Shown here in pieces: positions 35,395 to 46,220 of a stretch of 64,000 nt of DNA. Source of the DNA: JBBRHH01 sp963788015. Its GTDB lineage: Bacteria; Planctomycetota; Phycisphaerae; Tepidisphaerales; Tepidisphaeraceae. The notes under the pieces were generated by a model. That model had not been told where the DNA came from. It did not search any database and was given only the letters and a program-made list of their open reading frames with translations. The number at the start of each line of letters is the position of its first letter. Within the stretch, counting starts at the first letter, position 1. Where the stretch lies: assembly GCA_963788015.1 (NCBI GenBank), contig CAWBEY010000002.1, forward strand, positions 62,001-126,000. Reading direction: 5' to 3'. A program made the translations under genes and the position numbers.

Positions 35395-37708
35395 ATGGCA
35401 TTGAGAGCTTTTTTCTTTGTGATCCTCTTCAGCCTCGTCCCAGCAACCGCGCGGGCGGATGACGCCAAGGTATACACCGGTCCGGCTTGTATGGCGGCGG
35501 GGAGGGATTTTTTTCTGGATGAAATTTGGCCAAAGATTGGGGCACAGTCTTGTCTGGAATGTCACAAAGAGGGGGGCGATGCGGAGGACAGCAAGTTTAT
35601 CCTGCTGGATCCCCAGAAGAGCAAGGGACACGAGAAGGACGAGGCGCTGAAGCACAATCACCTTGCCTTTGTGCAGATGGCTCGGGTGAAGGAAGGGGAT
35701 GACTCGCGCATGCTGCTGAAGGTTGTCGGCAAGTTGAAGCACGGCGGCAAACAACAGTTGAAGCCGGATTCAATGGGTTATCGGTTGCTGGCGGAATTTG
35801 TGCAGCGTGTGGGGGGCCCTGCGTCAACAACTCGGCCGGCCGTGATTGTTCAGGACAAAAATGCCCGGCCGTTCTTTGACGGCATTGCGATGCTGGATGA
35901 TCGCAAGCTGCTCCGGCGACTCACGCTGTCGCTGGCGGGGCGGCTGCCGAGCGATGCGGAGATGACGTTGGTGGGCAAGGAGGGGTTGAAGGCTATTCCC
36001 GGCGTGATGGATGCGGTGATGAAAGAGGAGGCGTTTTACACGCGTCTGCGCGAGGGGTTTAACGACATCTTCCTCACCACCGGCTACGACGATGTCCCGG
36101 AAAACGCCGCTGTCGTACGAGCATTTCAGCACCACGCGCGGGTGGGCCGAGAAATTTGATCTAAGCCACATCTCCGACGAAAAGCAGCGACAGCAGGCGC
36201 GCTACAAACTGTCGGGCGATTACCGCAAGGCCATCCTCGGCGAGCCGATGATGCTGATCGATCACATCGTTCGCGAAGATCGGCCTTTCACGGAGATCAT
36301 CACGGCCGACTACATCATGGTGACGCCGTACACCGCGCGCGGTTACGGCCTGTATGACGAGCTTCGGCCAAAATTTAAGAATCCGGAAGATCCGTTTGAA
36401 TATATTCCGGTGAAGCTCAAGGCCCTGGTGGGGCGGACTAAAGAGGATAATCAGGAGTCGGCCACTGGCTTTTATCCGCACGCTGGCATCCTCAGCACTT
36501 TCCAATACATGAAGCGTTATCCGACGACGGAAACCAATCGCAACCGCGCACGGGCGCGGATGTTTTACCAGCAGTTCCTGGGCGTGGATGTTCTGGAACT
36601 GGCAGCGCGGGTTTCCGATGCGGCGGCCGTCACGGCGAAGTATCCGGTTCCGACAATGCAGGCGTCGGAGTGCGTGATCTGCCACAAGACGCTTGATCCG
36701 GTGGCCGGGCTGTTTCAGAACTATTGGAAATTTGAGGGCGTGTACGGCCTGCGAAAAGGGGGGTGGTTTAAGGACATGTTCCAGCCGGGTTACGAGGGAG
36801 AAGATCTGCCGGCCGAAGAGCGCTGGCGGGCGCTGCAATGGCTTGGCGAGCGCACGGTGAAAGATCCACGTTTTGCGGTGGCGATGGTGGAGCACGTGCA
36901 TTATCTGATGACCGGCCGAAAGACACTGCTGGCGCCCAAGGACCTGGACGATCCGCTTTATGCAGCGCGGCAGCGGGCGTATCAGGAGCAGCGCAAGCAG
37001 GTTGAAGCAATGGCAACGAAATTCGCGCAGGGCGGGTTCAACCTGAAAAGTGTTTTCAAGGACTGGGCATTGTCGAGTTTTTACCGTGCCGACGGAGTGG
37101 CGTCGGTTGGCTTGGATCCCGCGCGGCGGGTTGAGCTGGATGATGTCGGGCTGTGCAGGATGCTTGCGCCCGAGCAGGTGGAACGGAAAGTGAAGGCCAT
37201 CTTTGGCCGGCCGTGGGGGAAGATGGACGAGCAGCTTTCGATGTTGTACGGCGGGATCGATTCCAAGGAAGTCACCGAGCGCGCCTCCGATCCCAGCGGG
37301 GCGATGGGGGCGATCCAGCGCATCATGGCCAACGACGTGGCGTGCAGGGAAACGTCGCTCGATTTCAGCCGGGCGCCGGCCGAGCGGCGGCTGTTCCCCC
37401 AGATCGAGCCCGATGTGCTGCCCGGCGCGTCGCCCGAGGCGGATGCGAAGATTCGGCACACCATCGTTCACCTGCACGAGCTGGTGCTGGGGCACAATGA
37501 CGCGCCTGATTCGGCGGCCGTCGATCACACGTTCAACCTCTTCGCCGGCATCGTCGGCGATGCCGCAAAACACAAGTTGGACAACGAAGAGAAATGGACC
37601 TGCCGGCAGGGATTGCTAAAGCCCGTGCCGGATCCGAAATACACCGTTCGCGCGTGGCGCGCCGTCATCACCTATCTGCTCCGTCAACACGAATTTTTAT
37701 ACGAATAA
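35395..37708 (+). CDS. Planctomycete c-type-haem DUF1549/DUF1592-like protein, one frame break
   Basis: About 770 residues, exported (signal MALRAFFFVILFSLVPATARA). A haem-binding QSCLECHKEGGDAED (CxxCH) lies near residue 55, as in the planctomycete cytochrome-C domain. LLRRLTLSLAGRLPSDAEM marks a DUF1549-like domain. The frame changes near 36112 and continues ATGFYPHAGILSTFQYMKRY and RMFYQQFLGVDVLELA. A second haem site is in ASECVICHKTLDPVAGLFQN. Proteins of this type are paired with DUF1501 genes and are thought to act in the periplasm; the reaction is unknown. The ATG at 35395 is chosen. The downstream DUF1501 gene starts two bases after the stop. Confidence 0.75.
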
Positions 37709-37710
37709 TC

Positions 37711-38995
37711 ATGAGACGCGACTTCCTGAAAATGTGCGGCCTGGTTGGGCTTGGTCTGGCGTGTCCCGGCGGCGTGCGCTCGCTGCTGGCGGCGGCAACG
37801 AAGGAAGATCCGCCTTATGACGGCCCTTTTTACCTCGTGTTTAACGCCTCGGGCGGCTGGGATACAACCTATCTCATGGACCCCAAGGGGGCCGGCGGCA
37901 TCAACCGGCTCTACAAGGACGATGAGATCCTCACCAAAGGCCAGCACAAGTTCGCCCCCACCAAAAAGCACATCCAGGACGGGATGAGCAACGAGGAGTT
38001 TTTCAACGAGTTTGGAAACGAGCTCCTGGTGTTGAACGGGCTGGATTATTCGGTGAACAACCATTCGCCGGGCGCGCGCTACATGGCGACGGGGAAGCTC
38101 GACAGCCTTGCTTATCCCACGTTTGCCGCGCTGGTGGCCGCGTGCAAAGGGCCGAGCTGTCCGCTGTCGTTTCTGACCTTTGGCAACTATTCAGCGACGG
38201 GGAACGTGGTGGCCATGTCGCGCGTTCCGTATCTGCCGTCACTGCAGCGGATCGCCAACGCGGATGCGGTGGACGGAAACGTCCGTTCGCCCTATCACGA
38301 CGATTTTACGATTGGGCGAATCGAGGAGGCGCTGCGCGAGGACAACGCGTTGCAGGCACGCCAGCCGCGCCTTCCGCGCCAGGAGCGGTCGGAAAATATG
38401 CTCTACGCGGCGCAGGTGAACTCCAAAGCGTTGCAGCGCATCACGCCGTACATTCCCGCCAAGGGCCCCAAAGAGCGGCTATCGCAGCAGGCCGAAATCG
38501 CGCTCGCTTCGTTCAAGGCCGGCGTCTGTGTTTCAGCCAATCTCAACATCGGCCAGTTCGACAGCCACGCCAACAACGACAAAGACCAGATGAAGCTGAT
38601 CCCCGAATTCCTGGCCGGCATCGCCTACGTGATGCGCCGCGCTGAGGAGTTGAACATTCGCGAGAAGCTGGTGCTGGTGATCCAAAGCGAGATGGGCCGG
38701 ACTCCCAACTACAACAACGGCAACGGCAAGGACCACTGGTCGATTGGGTCGATCATGTTCATGGGGGCCGGGATCAAGGGCAATCGCGTGCTGGGGGCGA
38801 CGGATGAAAAACAGTTTCACGTTCCGATCAACGCCAAGACATTGGCCTGTGACAAGGAAGGCGGGGTGCGCAGTTCGGCCGGAGCACATTCATCTGGCGC
38901 TCCGCCAGTATGCGGGGATTGCCGATCACCCGCTGAGCAAGAAATTTCCGCTGGGCGTGGCTGACAAAGAGCAACTGCAGGGGCTTTGGGGCTGA
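37711..38995 (+). CDS. DUF1501 family Tat-exported protein, one frame break
   Basis: About 428 residues. Tat-like start MRRDFLKMCGLVGLGLACPG. DUF1501 signatures include FYLVFNASGGWDTTYLMDPK, ELLVLNGLDYSVNNHSPGAR, LNIGQFDSHANNDKDQMKLI and VLVIQSEMGRTPNYNNGNGK followed by DHW, which resemble metal-site blocks of the alkaline-phosphatase/sulfatase superfamily. Near 38868 the frame changes: RPEHIHLALRQYAGIADHPL continues to the stop at 38995. DUF1501 proteins follow cytochrome-domain genes throughout planctomycetes, and the present two-base spacing makes co-translation likely. The reaction is unknown. Confidence 0.8.
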
Positions 38996-39083
38996 TGCTC
39001 AATCCGCCCCGAGACGCCAATTCCGAAAGCCGATTCAACTGATTCGGGTGTTAGCGCCTGGGGTGGTTACAATCCCCGCACTT

Positions 39084-39716
39084 ATGATTTCCGCATTGAC
39101 TGGCGAGCTTCGGCGCGTGGAGGAAGACCGGGTGCATTTGACCGTGGGGGCGGTGGTTTATGAACTGCTGGTGCCGGCGTCGGATGTGCCGCTTTTGCAG
39201 AGCGGCGTGGGCCGCGAGATGACGTTTCATACCATTCTTTATCTGGAGGGGGATGCGGCGCGGGGGAATCTGGAGCCGCGGCTGATTGGATTTTTAAGGC
39301 CGGAAGAGAAGCAGTTTTTCAATTTATTTACGACCGTGAAGGGGATTGGCCCCAAGACGGCGCTGCGGGCGCTGGCGGTGCCGGCGGCCGAGATCGCGCA
39401 AGCTATTGAGGCGCGTGACACGCGGTTTCTTGTGGGGCTGAACGGCGTGGGAAAACGGACGGCGGAGTTGATCGTCGCGGAGTTGGCGGGAAAGACCCAG
39501 AAATTCGCGGCCGCCTACACGGGCAAGAGCATCCCGGCCGGCGGCACGCGCTGGTCGGCGTCGGAGGAGGATGCGATTTTGTCACTGATGGCGCTGGGCG
39601 AGCGGCGGCTGGACGCCGAGCAACTTTTGGAACGGGTGCGGCAGTCTGCGCCGACGCTGAAGACAACGGATGGATTGGTGCGGGAGATGTTGAGAATGCG
39701 AACGGCGCGGGTATAA
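39084..39716 (+). CDS. ruvA: Holliday junction branch-migration protein RuvA
   Basis: 210 residues. RuvA tetramers hold the Holliday junction and load RuvB. It shows the OB-fold domain (MISALTGELRRVEEDRVHLT, TFHTILYLEGDAARGNLEPR, LIGFLRPEEKQFFNLFTTV), tandem HhH motifs (KGIGPKTALRALAVPAAEIA and LNGVGKRTAELIVAELAG) and the C-terminal RuvB-binding domain (SEEDAILSLMALGERRLDAE). The ATG at 39084 gives the usual MI-A-L-G start; 39048 would add an unlikely leader. It forms a unit with ruvB 102 bases downstream. Confidence 0.96.
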   Translation: MISALTGELRRVEEDRVHLTVGAVVYELLVPASDVPLLQSGVGREMTFHTILYLEGDAARGNLEPRLIGFLRPEEKQFFNLFTTVKGIGPKTALRALAVPAAEIAQAIEARDTRFLVGLNGVGKRTAELIVAELAGKTQKFAAAYTGKSIPAGGTRWSASEEDAILSLMALGERRLDAEQLLERVRQSAPTLKTTDGLVREMLRMRTARV

Positions 39717-39818
39717 TATGTTCGCGTTTTAGCCGGTTTCGTTTGTTCGTTAATTTCTCAGCACGGAGTAGGAGAGGGAGTTTGGCGGGGTGCCCGCGCC
39801 ATGATTTGGGGATAGGAA

Positions 39819-40941
39819 ATGGGGTTTGCCGGAGCAGTTGGTGTTTCCATGTCGCTTGTGATGCCTGTGAGTCTGGCTAAAACTGTCGTCATGGCGCGAG
39901 AGCGGATTGTTTCGGGTGAATCTTCGGGTGAGGATGAGACTCGCTTTAATTTTGCGCTTCGGCCGCAGAGGTTTGAGCAATATATCGGCCAGGCGCCGCT
40001 GATCGAGAAGCTGAAGATTGCCGTGCAGGCCGCGCGGTCTCGGAAGGAGCCTGTGGAGCATACGCTGCTGCATGGGCCGCCGGGGCTGGGGAAAACGACC
40101 CTGGCGCATGTGATTGCCAACGAGGTGGGGGCGCAGGTACACGTGACCAATGGGCCTGCGCTGACCAAGGGGATTGATCTGGTGGGGATCCTGACGAAGT
40201 TGAACCAGGGAGACGTTTTTTTCATCGACGAGATTCATCGCCTGCCGGCCCCGGTGGAGGAATTCCTTTACACCGCGATGGAGGATTTCAAGGTTGATAT
40301 CACGCTGGACCAGGGAGCGCACGCGCGGACGGTGACGGTGCCTATTCCTCCTTTTACGCTGGTGGGGGCGACGACAAGGATCGGCGCCCTGACGGGGCCG
40401 ATGCGCGGGCGCTTTGGGATTTCGGGGCACCTGGAATTTTATGCACCCGAGGCGCTGCATGAGATTTTGCGGGCCAATTCCATATTGCTGAAAGTGCAAT
40501 CGGAGGATGCCGCGTTGTGGGAGTTGTCACGCCGCAGCCGCGGGACGCCCCGCATCGCCAATCGCCTGTTGCGGCGCGTGCGGGATTTCGCCACCGTGCG
40601 CAGGCGAAGGGAAAATCGACATGCCCATGACGCAGGCAGCGCTCGATCTGGAGGGCATTGACGCGCGCGGGCTGGACGAGCAGGACCGGGTTTTTCTGCG
40701 CACGCTGATCGAGGTTTACGCGGGCGGGCCGGCCGGGATCGAGGCGATCGCTGCCACGATGGGAGAGGAAGTGGACACGCTGGTGGACGTGATCGAGCCC
40801 TACCTGTTGCAGATCGCGTTTGTCATGCGCACGCGGCAGGGAAGGCGGGCGACGAAGCTTGCCTATGAGCATCTAGGCCTGAAGTGGAGGCCGCCCGAGA
40901 CTGGCAGCGCGGGACTATTCGGGGATGAAGAAGTCGCGTGA
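39819..40941 (+). CDS. ruvB: Holliday junction branch-migration ATPase RuvB, one frame break
   Basis: Hexameric motor for branch migration. Blocks are LRPQRFEQYIGQAPLIEKLK, Walker A LLHGPPGLGKTTLAHVIANE, Walker B FFIDEIHRLPAPVEEFLYTA, sensor I LVGATTRIGALTGPMRGRFG and the arginine-finger region. Near 40600 one base breaks the frame; TVRAEGKIDMPMTQAALDLE is restored across it, followed by the winged-helix domain AGGPAGIEAIAATMGEEVDT and GRRATKLAYEHLGL. The full length is about 374 residues. The exact start is unclear: ATG 39819 has a purine-rich site, but ATG 39891 (MARERIVSGE) matches the family N-terminus better. A frame break in so conserved a gene argues for a sequence error. Confidence 0.95.
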
Positions 40942-40983
40942 GGCTTAAGTTTGAGTTTAACGGCGGGAAGGTGTGGGCGCGGC

Positions 40984-41910
40984 ATGATCCAGACTACCTT
41001 TGGCGAAGTACGCGTATTCGATGCCCACACGCATTTCCTGACGCAGAGTTTCCTGGCAAATCTTGGGCAACAGGCGGGGATGAGCACCGACGCGGCGGCC
41101 GTCGCGCGGCGATTGGAGTGGGACGTTCCGCCGGCCGATGGGGCGGAAGTAGGCCGGCGGTGGGTCGCGGAGTTGGAAAAGCATGGCGTGGATCGGGCCG
41201 TTGGCATTCATACGCTGCCGGGAGACTTGGAGCAGGCCAACGCCGGCATCGCGGCCGCCAGCGGCAGGCTGACAGGATACGTCATGATTAACCCGCTGGC
41301 CCAGGGAGCACTGGCCATGCTGGAAAAGGCGGTGACGCTGGGCTTTCGCGGGCTGGCGCTATTCCCAGGGCTGTTCCGATTCTCAATGACCTCTGATGCG
41401 GTGTATGCGCTCTTGCAGGTGGCCAATTTGCGGCGTATGAACGTCATGGTGCATTGCGGGGTTTTGAAGGTGGCGTTTCGAAACAAGCTTGGTCTGCCGG
41501 CCGCGTATGAAGGCACGCTGGCCAACCCACTGAACCTGCTACGGCCTTGCACCGAGTTTCCGCAGGCGCGGTTTGTGGTGCCGCATCTGGGTTCAGGAAT
41601 GTTTCGCGAGCTGTTGATGCTGGCCGATCAGGCGGCCAATGTGTACGCGGATACTTCGGGGATTGGGGGATGGGCGAAGTATCTGGATGGAGGACCGAGC
41701 AAGGCGCAGGTGCTGCGGCAGGCCGTGAATGTAATGGGGGCGGGGCGGTTGCTGTTTGGAACCGATTCGACCTTCTTTCCGCGCGGGTGGCGGCGAGAGG
41801 TGTTTGACGAACACCTAGAGGTTTTTCGAGAGGCGGGCTTGAACGATGAGGAGGTGCGGAAGATTCTTGGGGGGAATCTGGAGGGGTTGATGGCGTCGGC
41901 GGGAGGGTGA
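40984..41910 (+). CDS. Amidohydrolase-2-like TIM-barrel protein
   Basis: 308 residues. Metal-ligand blocks of the amidohydrolase superfamily are seen: FDAHTHFL near the N-terminus, MNVMVHCGVLKVAF in the middle, RFVVPHLGSGMFRELLML and LLFGTDSTFFPRGWRREVFD near the end. These fit the amidohydrolase-2 (decarboxylase/lactonase-like) branch, which includes ACMSD-type decarboxylases. The ATG at 40984 (MIQTTFGEVRVFDAHTHF) was chosen. It begins 42 bases after ruvB and ends six bases before the stop of a convergent gene. The substrate is unknown. Confidence 0.8.
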   Translation: MIQTTFGEVRVFDAHTHFLTQSFLANLGQQAGMSTDAAAVARRLEWDVPPADGAEVGRRWVAELEKHGVDRAVGIHTLPGDLEQANAGIAAASGRLTGYVMINPLAQGALAMLEKAVTLGFRGLALFPGLFRFSMTSDAVYALLQVANLRRMNVMVHCGVLKVAFRNKLGLPAAYEGTLANPLNLLRPCTEFPQARFVVPHLGSGMFRELLMLADQAANVYADTSGIGGWAKYLDGGPSKAQVLRQAVNVMGAGRLLFGTDSTFFPRGWRREVFDEHLEVFREAGLNDEEVRKILGGNLEGLMASAGG

Positions 41911-41916
41911 GCTTCC

Positions 41917-42423
41917 TTATCGCCGGCCGAAGAAATCCGCGATGAAAGTCAAATAGCCGCGCTGGCCATCGATGCGATTGTGGCGCTCAACGGACTTGAG
42001 AATTTTCTTCAGCGCCATCTTCACATCCTGGCGGGAGTAGTCGTTGATGCTCAGCACCATCCGCAGGCCAACCTCCACTTGCTCTCGGACCAGGTCTGAT
42101 TGCGTGGGAGCTTCGGGGTCCATGGTCAGCGGCTTCAGAGCGAGGATGACGTCAGCGTCGGTGAGGGACGGACGCTTCTCGTAGGTGGTGGCGATATCTT
42201 CCTCAATGCGCAGCATCAGTGGCATGAAGGTTTCGTCTTTGGGATCAAGAGTATCCAGGCCGGTGCCCGCGCCGTAGAGTTCCGAGAGTGTTTTAAGGGT
42301 ATAAGGGGTGGGGCCGTCTGGGGTGTATACGGTGACGGTGCCGTTGGCGAGATTGGAGAGGTCGATCTCGCGGGTGGGTTTGCCGTCGGGGCCGGCGATG
42401 AGTTGTTTGAGAGTTTCGTCCAT
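41917..42423 (-). CDS. Hypothetical protein
   Basis: 168 residues, MDETLKQLIAGPDGKPTREI at the start, with IDLSNLANGTVTVYTPDGPT, LSELYGAGTGLDTLDPKDET and a C-terminal helical part RQDVKMALKKILKSVERHNR. It is acidic and soluble, without signal peptide, and has no recognised motif. AGGAGCC lies just upstream of the ATG at 42423. It converges with the amidohydrolase gene. Function unknown. Confidence 0.65.
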   Translation of the reverse strand: MDETLKQLIAGPDGKPTREIDLSNLANGTVTVYTPDGPTPYTLKTLSELYGAGTGLDTLDPKDETFMPLMLRIEEDIATTYEKRPSLTDADVILALKPLTMDPEAPTQSDLVREQVEVGLRMVLSINDYSRQDVKMALKKILKSVERHNRIDGQRGYLTFIADFFGRR

Positions 42424-42848
42424 AAGGGGGCTCCTTTACAAGGTGTCACTGTAGAGAAAAGTGTAATCCAGCGATGAGAGTCCTCCAATTTTCATCGCGC
42501 CGACGTGAAGAAGCGATCAGAGGTCCAGCAGTACAGCAGTTGCCCGGAAATGATCCCTAAGAAACGCGGCCACGAATTTTCACGAACTGGCATGCAAGCT
42601 TTCTGGTGGGGTATCTGAAGCTTTGGAACTCGACTCTCTTCTTGTACCGAAGCCAGATTTTCTGCTGGGTGTTTCTCACTTATGCACAACTACGAAGCCC
42701 ACTTTCGCCGCTGCTGGGCCGTGTGAAGAGCGTAGTGCAAACAGAGCTCGCGCGAGGTTCAGAGGGTATCGGCCGGGGTGGAGGGGCGCGTCGGGCGCTT
42801 CGGCTGTGTGCGTGGAATCCGCTTACGGAATGGGGTATAGTTTACAGC
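42424..42848. other. Intergenic region, no gene supported
   Basis: 425 bases between the divergent hypothetical gene and a MazE-like antitoxin. The frame of the antitoxin stays open upstream to 42606, but that sequence lacks a ribosome-binding site and looks random. No hairpin with T-run, repeat or RNA gene was recognised. Confidence 0.5.
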
Positions 42849-43085
42849 ATGAAAGCGGCTATCACCGTTCCAGATCGTGTCTTTCGCAAGGCCGAACGAT
42901 ACGCGCGCCACACCGGCAAGACGCGTAGCCAGCTCTATTGCGAGGCGGTATTGGAGTACATCACCCGTCATTCGCCGGATGCGGTTACGCAAGCGATGAA
43001 CGATGTTTGTAAACGGGTTGGTCAAGATGGCATCGACTTCGCGAAGAAGGCTGCTGGGAGCGTTCTCAGGCGGGAAACTTGGTAG
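42849..43085 (+). CDS. MazE-like ribbon-helix-helix antitoxin
   Basis: 78 residues. MKAAITVPDRVFRKAERYAR, HTGKTRSQLYCEAVLEYITR and the tail FAKKAAGSVLRRETW match ChpI/MazE-type antitoxins: the N-terminal strand that enters the DNA major groove, two helices, then an extended toxin-binding arm ending in E-x-W. In intact modules a MazF/PemK toxin gene overlaps or follows the stop. Here the sequence just downstream reads GDVWWAGL (43097-43120), like the first codons of MazF, then leaves the family. The ATG at 42849 is supported by the conserved start. The antitoxin seems to be an orphan. Confidence 0.8.
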   Translation: MKAAITVPDRVFRKAERYARHTGKTRSQLYCEAVLEYITRHSPDAVTQAMNDVCKRVGQDGIDFAKKAAGSVLRRETW

Positions 43086-43242
43086 CCCTCAGCTAGGGCG
43101 ACGTCTGGTGGGCCGGACTTGTCATGGCGGAAATTGATATCGTTTTGGGACGGTGAATTCAGTTCCGCATGTCTTTAATTGCCCGGATGAGACGTGTTAA
43201 TCAGCCGGTGCGCCGCAATCGATTAACAACAGGGGTACGCAA

Positions 43243-43638
43243 GTGTCCAAAGACAACAACTGGAGGAGTGAACACAAGCGGCTGTGGGCGGAACTGGTTC
43301 CCGCGCAGGGTCGCGCCTCAACTTTGCAGGGGGAGCTGATTCGGATTGCGGGGAAGCTGACGGATGAGGCTTATCGAAACGGCAATATCAATTGGAACGA
43401 TGAGAGTTCACCGATGTTGCGGTTCGTGCGGGAGCAGATCAGCGATCCGGAAACGTTCTCGGATTTAGAACTGGAAGAAATTCGTGAAGCGATACGGACG
43501 ATCATCCGGGATCGCGAAGATCCGGACGTGAGTGGCGATGGGAGTCCGTATTACCTGGTGTCGGAGCGGGTAGTGGATTGGTGTATTGTGCATCCGGACC
43601 CGTTGCCACTACCGACGATGCCGATTTTTAAACGGTGA
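43243..43638 (+). CDS. Hypothetical protein
   Basis: 131 residues from a GTG at 43243 preceded by AGGGGT. MSKDNNWRSEHKRLWAELVP, ELIRIAGKLTDEAYRNGNIN and DLELEEIREAIRTIIRDRED indicate a soluble, mostly helical protein with a tail YYLVSERVVDWCIVHPDPLP. No motif was recognised. Proteins of this look occur beside immunity or toxin genes, but there is no direct evidence here. It converges with the PQQ-like gene. Confidence 0.6.
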   Translation: MSKDNNWRSEHKRLWAELVPAQGRASTLQGELIRIAGKLTDEAYRNGNINWNDESSPMLRFVREQISDPETFSDLELEEIREAIRTIIRDREDPDVSGDGSPYYLVSERVVDWCIVHPDPLPLPTMPIFKR

Positions 43639-43702
43639 ATTCGGTAGTTCGTGCAGTCGGATTGCAGTCTTGTGCCTCGCGCGGCCAGCCGCAGGCCCAC
43701 CT

Positions 43703-46180
43703 CTATCTGCCTTTAACCTCCGTCCCCCGGATCGTCCATCCCAGATTCCGGTTCTTGTCGCCCAGGCTTCCGGTATCGATGCGTTGATGAATGTCCGCGT
43801 CTGTGTCGGTCGGGGCGAAATCCAGGCCGACGATGGACAATGTTTTGCCGTTGGTTTGCAGGGGGCTGTTCATCACGCGGTTGGGGGCGATTTTTAGGCC
43901 GGTTTTTCCGGTGATTTCGGAGCGTTTGAATACTTTTTGCCAGGCGATTGCGCCGGTTTTGGGGTCCAGGCCCCAGGCGAAGATGCCGCCGCCGGCTTCG
44001 GGGTGGAGGCCGGCCGTGCAGCAGAGTTTTTGTTCGTGGAGCACGACGTTGTAGACGGGCCAACTTGATTCAACTTGATCGTGGCTCACGATGTTGCGCT
44101 CGGAGGGGGCGGCCAAAAAGCGCCACTGCAATTCGCCGTCGCTTGCGCTCAGGCAATAGACCCAGCCATCGTGCGAGCCGAAATAGCACAGGCCGTCGTG
44201 AAGCAGCGGCGGCTGGCTGATTCGGCCGCCGGCCGTGAACGACCAGATGCCTTTTTCGCCTTCACGGCATTCCAGGCGGTGCTCGTGGATAATCGCGACA
44301 TAGGTTCGCCCGCCCTCCGTTACCGCCGGCGTCAGGAGCGCTCCGTTAGAAATTTGCGCCGGCCATTCGGCGGCGATGGGCCCAGTCAAGTCAGTGGACT
44401 TGGCCGCAGCGCCGGTGAGTGCACTGATCCCGACTTTTTCGAGGCGGCTTGAGTCGGCGATGGGGGTGAGAATGGTTTGGGCCGACAAGGCAAGATGCCC
44501 CCGAAGCTGGGTGATGCAGCCGCAGGTGTTGGGGGTGTAGTAAATCAGGCCATTGGCTGGGAAGGCGCCCTGGCGCAGCCGCTGCGAGAGATGCCGCGGA
44601 CGGTGGCAGCGCCCTGGCGGTCGATGAACTCGCCCAGGCCCATGATGACCCAATCGTCGGTGGCGGCCGTGCGGTTGCAGCGGTTGTTATATCCGGCTTT
44701 CCAGAATGCTTCGGGGACGCCGGTGTCGACGTTGACGGCATTGAGCGCGTCGGGGGTTGCGAAGAAGGGCTGGCCATCGCGGACGATCAGGTTGTAGCCC
44801 CAGTTGAAGTTGGGGCCTTTCCAGAGCAGCTTTCCAGTTCTGGCGTCGAGGCAGGCGACGACGCCGCCGGGAGATTTAATGTCGCTGGCGCCGATGCCAG
44901 CCGGGCAGAAGGCGTAGACGCGATCGTTGCTTTGAATGAGCTGGCCGAGCGATGTGTCTTTCAAGTCGCTGCTGCGCCAAAGGACGTTGCCATTTTGCAG
45001 GTCGAGGCATAACAGCGCCGACGATTTGAGGTTGCCCCATCGGCCTTGGATTTTCGCGGCGTCGGCCTCGACCACTTCAAGCAGCACGCGCTTTTCTTTG
45101 GCCAGCACGCGCGGGAAACAAACGTAGCCTTCTTTTTCCTGATAAGTCCATTTCCGCTCGCCCGTGCTGGCGTCCAAAACGTAGAACGTGTCGCGGCTGG
45201 TTTCAAACAGCAGCCCCTCGGCGGCGCGGAGCATCAGGTAGGCGGTGGCGAGTTTCTCGCCGCGGGCGGGAAGCTTGCCGGCCTTGTCATAGGTGCGAAC
45301 CACTTTCCCCGACTTGGCGTCGAGGGCCACCGGAAAGCCCTCGTTCTGGATGAACGTATAAACGTGGTCGGCGTCGGCGGCGAATTGATATTCCTGGGCC
45401 GTGCCGCTGCCGGTGCTGACAGCGCTGGTTTTCCAGATTGGCAGGCCGTTGAACGCGTCGCGCCCCACCGCGAAGATGACATTGGAATCTTTCTCGCCCT
45501 TTTCGCCAACCTTGGATTCGCTGTAGAGGAAGAACGCGTTTTCGCCGGCCAGGCGAAAGCCGGTGTAAGGGCGATACGCGGCCGGGTTGCCGCCCAGGCC
45601 CCAATATTCCTGGAGCTCAAGCCGCCACTGCACGGCCGTGGATGGCTTCACCAGCTTGTCATGAGAAACACCAGTTCCGCCGGCGTCGTGATCGAAGTGG
45701 GTCCAGGAGTCCATCTCGGCGGGGCGGGGCTTGATGATCTTTTCCCATTGGCCGCCCCGCTTCACGCAGGCAACTCCCTCGGGCTGCACCACGCGCAAAA
45801 TCTCCTCACGCGCCGGCGACTGGGGCCCCAGCGCATCGGCATCGACGATCAAAAGGTTCACGAGGTTGTCGGCATACGGCAGCGTCTTCGTACTGAGCGG
45901 GCGAATGGCGCTGGCCACGCCATACAGGCCGGCGGATTGGATCGACTGGCGAACACGACCCGTCGCGGCATCGTCAATCGTCAGCCCCTGCACCAGCACA
46001 CGGCCATTCTGCGCCAATGCGCAGAGGGTTCGTCCATCATCGGCGGGCACAACAACGCATAGGCCGGACTCGGTGGAAGCGGCGAGGTCAACGGCGTGCA
46101 AAGTTGCCGCGCGAACTGCTGAAGGCCAGGAGGAGCAGGATGAGGCGGAGGCGGGGATGAATTCGGGACATGCCGCTCAT
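43703..46180 (-). CDS. Exported PQQ-binding-like beta-propeller protein, two frame breaks
   Basis: About 825 residues. An ATG at 46180 (or 46171) starts a signal peptide MSRIHPRLRLILLLLAFSSS. One base near 46105 then brings in the frame HAVDLAASTESGLCVVVPAD. Repeated beta-propeller blades of the PQQ/BamB type follow: GRDAFNGLPIWKTSAVSTGS, DAKSGKVVRTYDKAGKLPAR, LDARTGKLLWKGPNFNWGYN and DASTGERKWTYQEKEGYVCF. A second frame change near 44585 precedes GAFPANGLIYYTPNTCGCIT and further blades to 43703. Methanol-dehydrogenase-like calcium/PQQ residues are not obvious, so the protein may be a structural or binding propeller rather than a quinoprotein enzyme. Confidence 0.8.
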
Positions 46181-46220
46181 GATACACGGCGGATGAAGGG
46201 ATGGCGTTCTTGATCACTGA

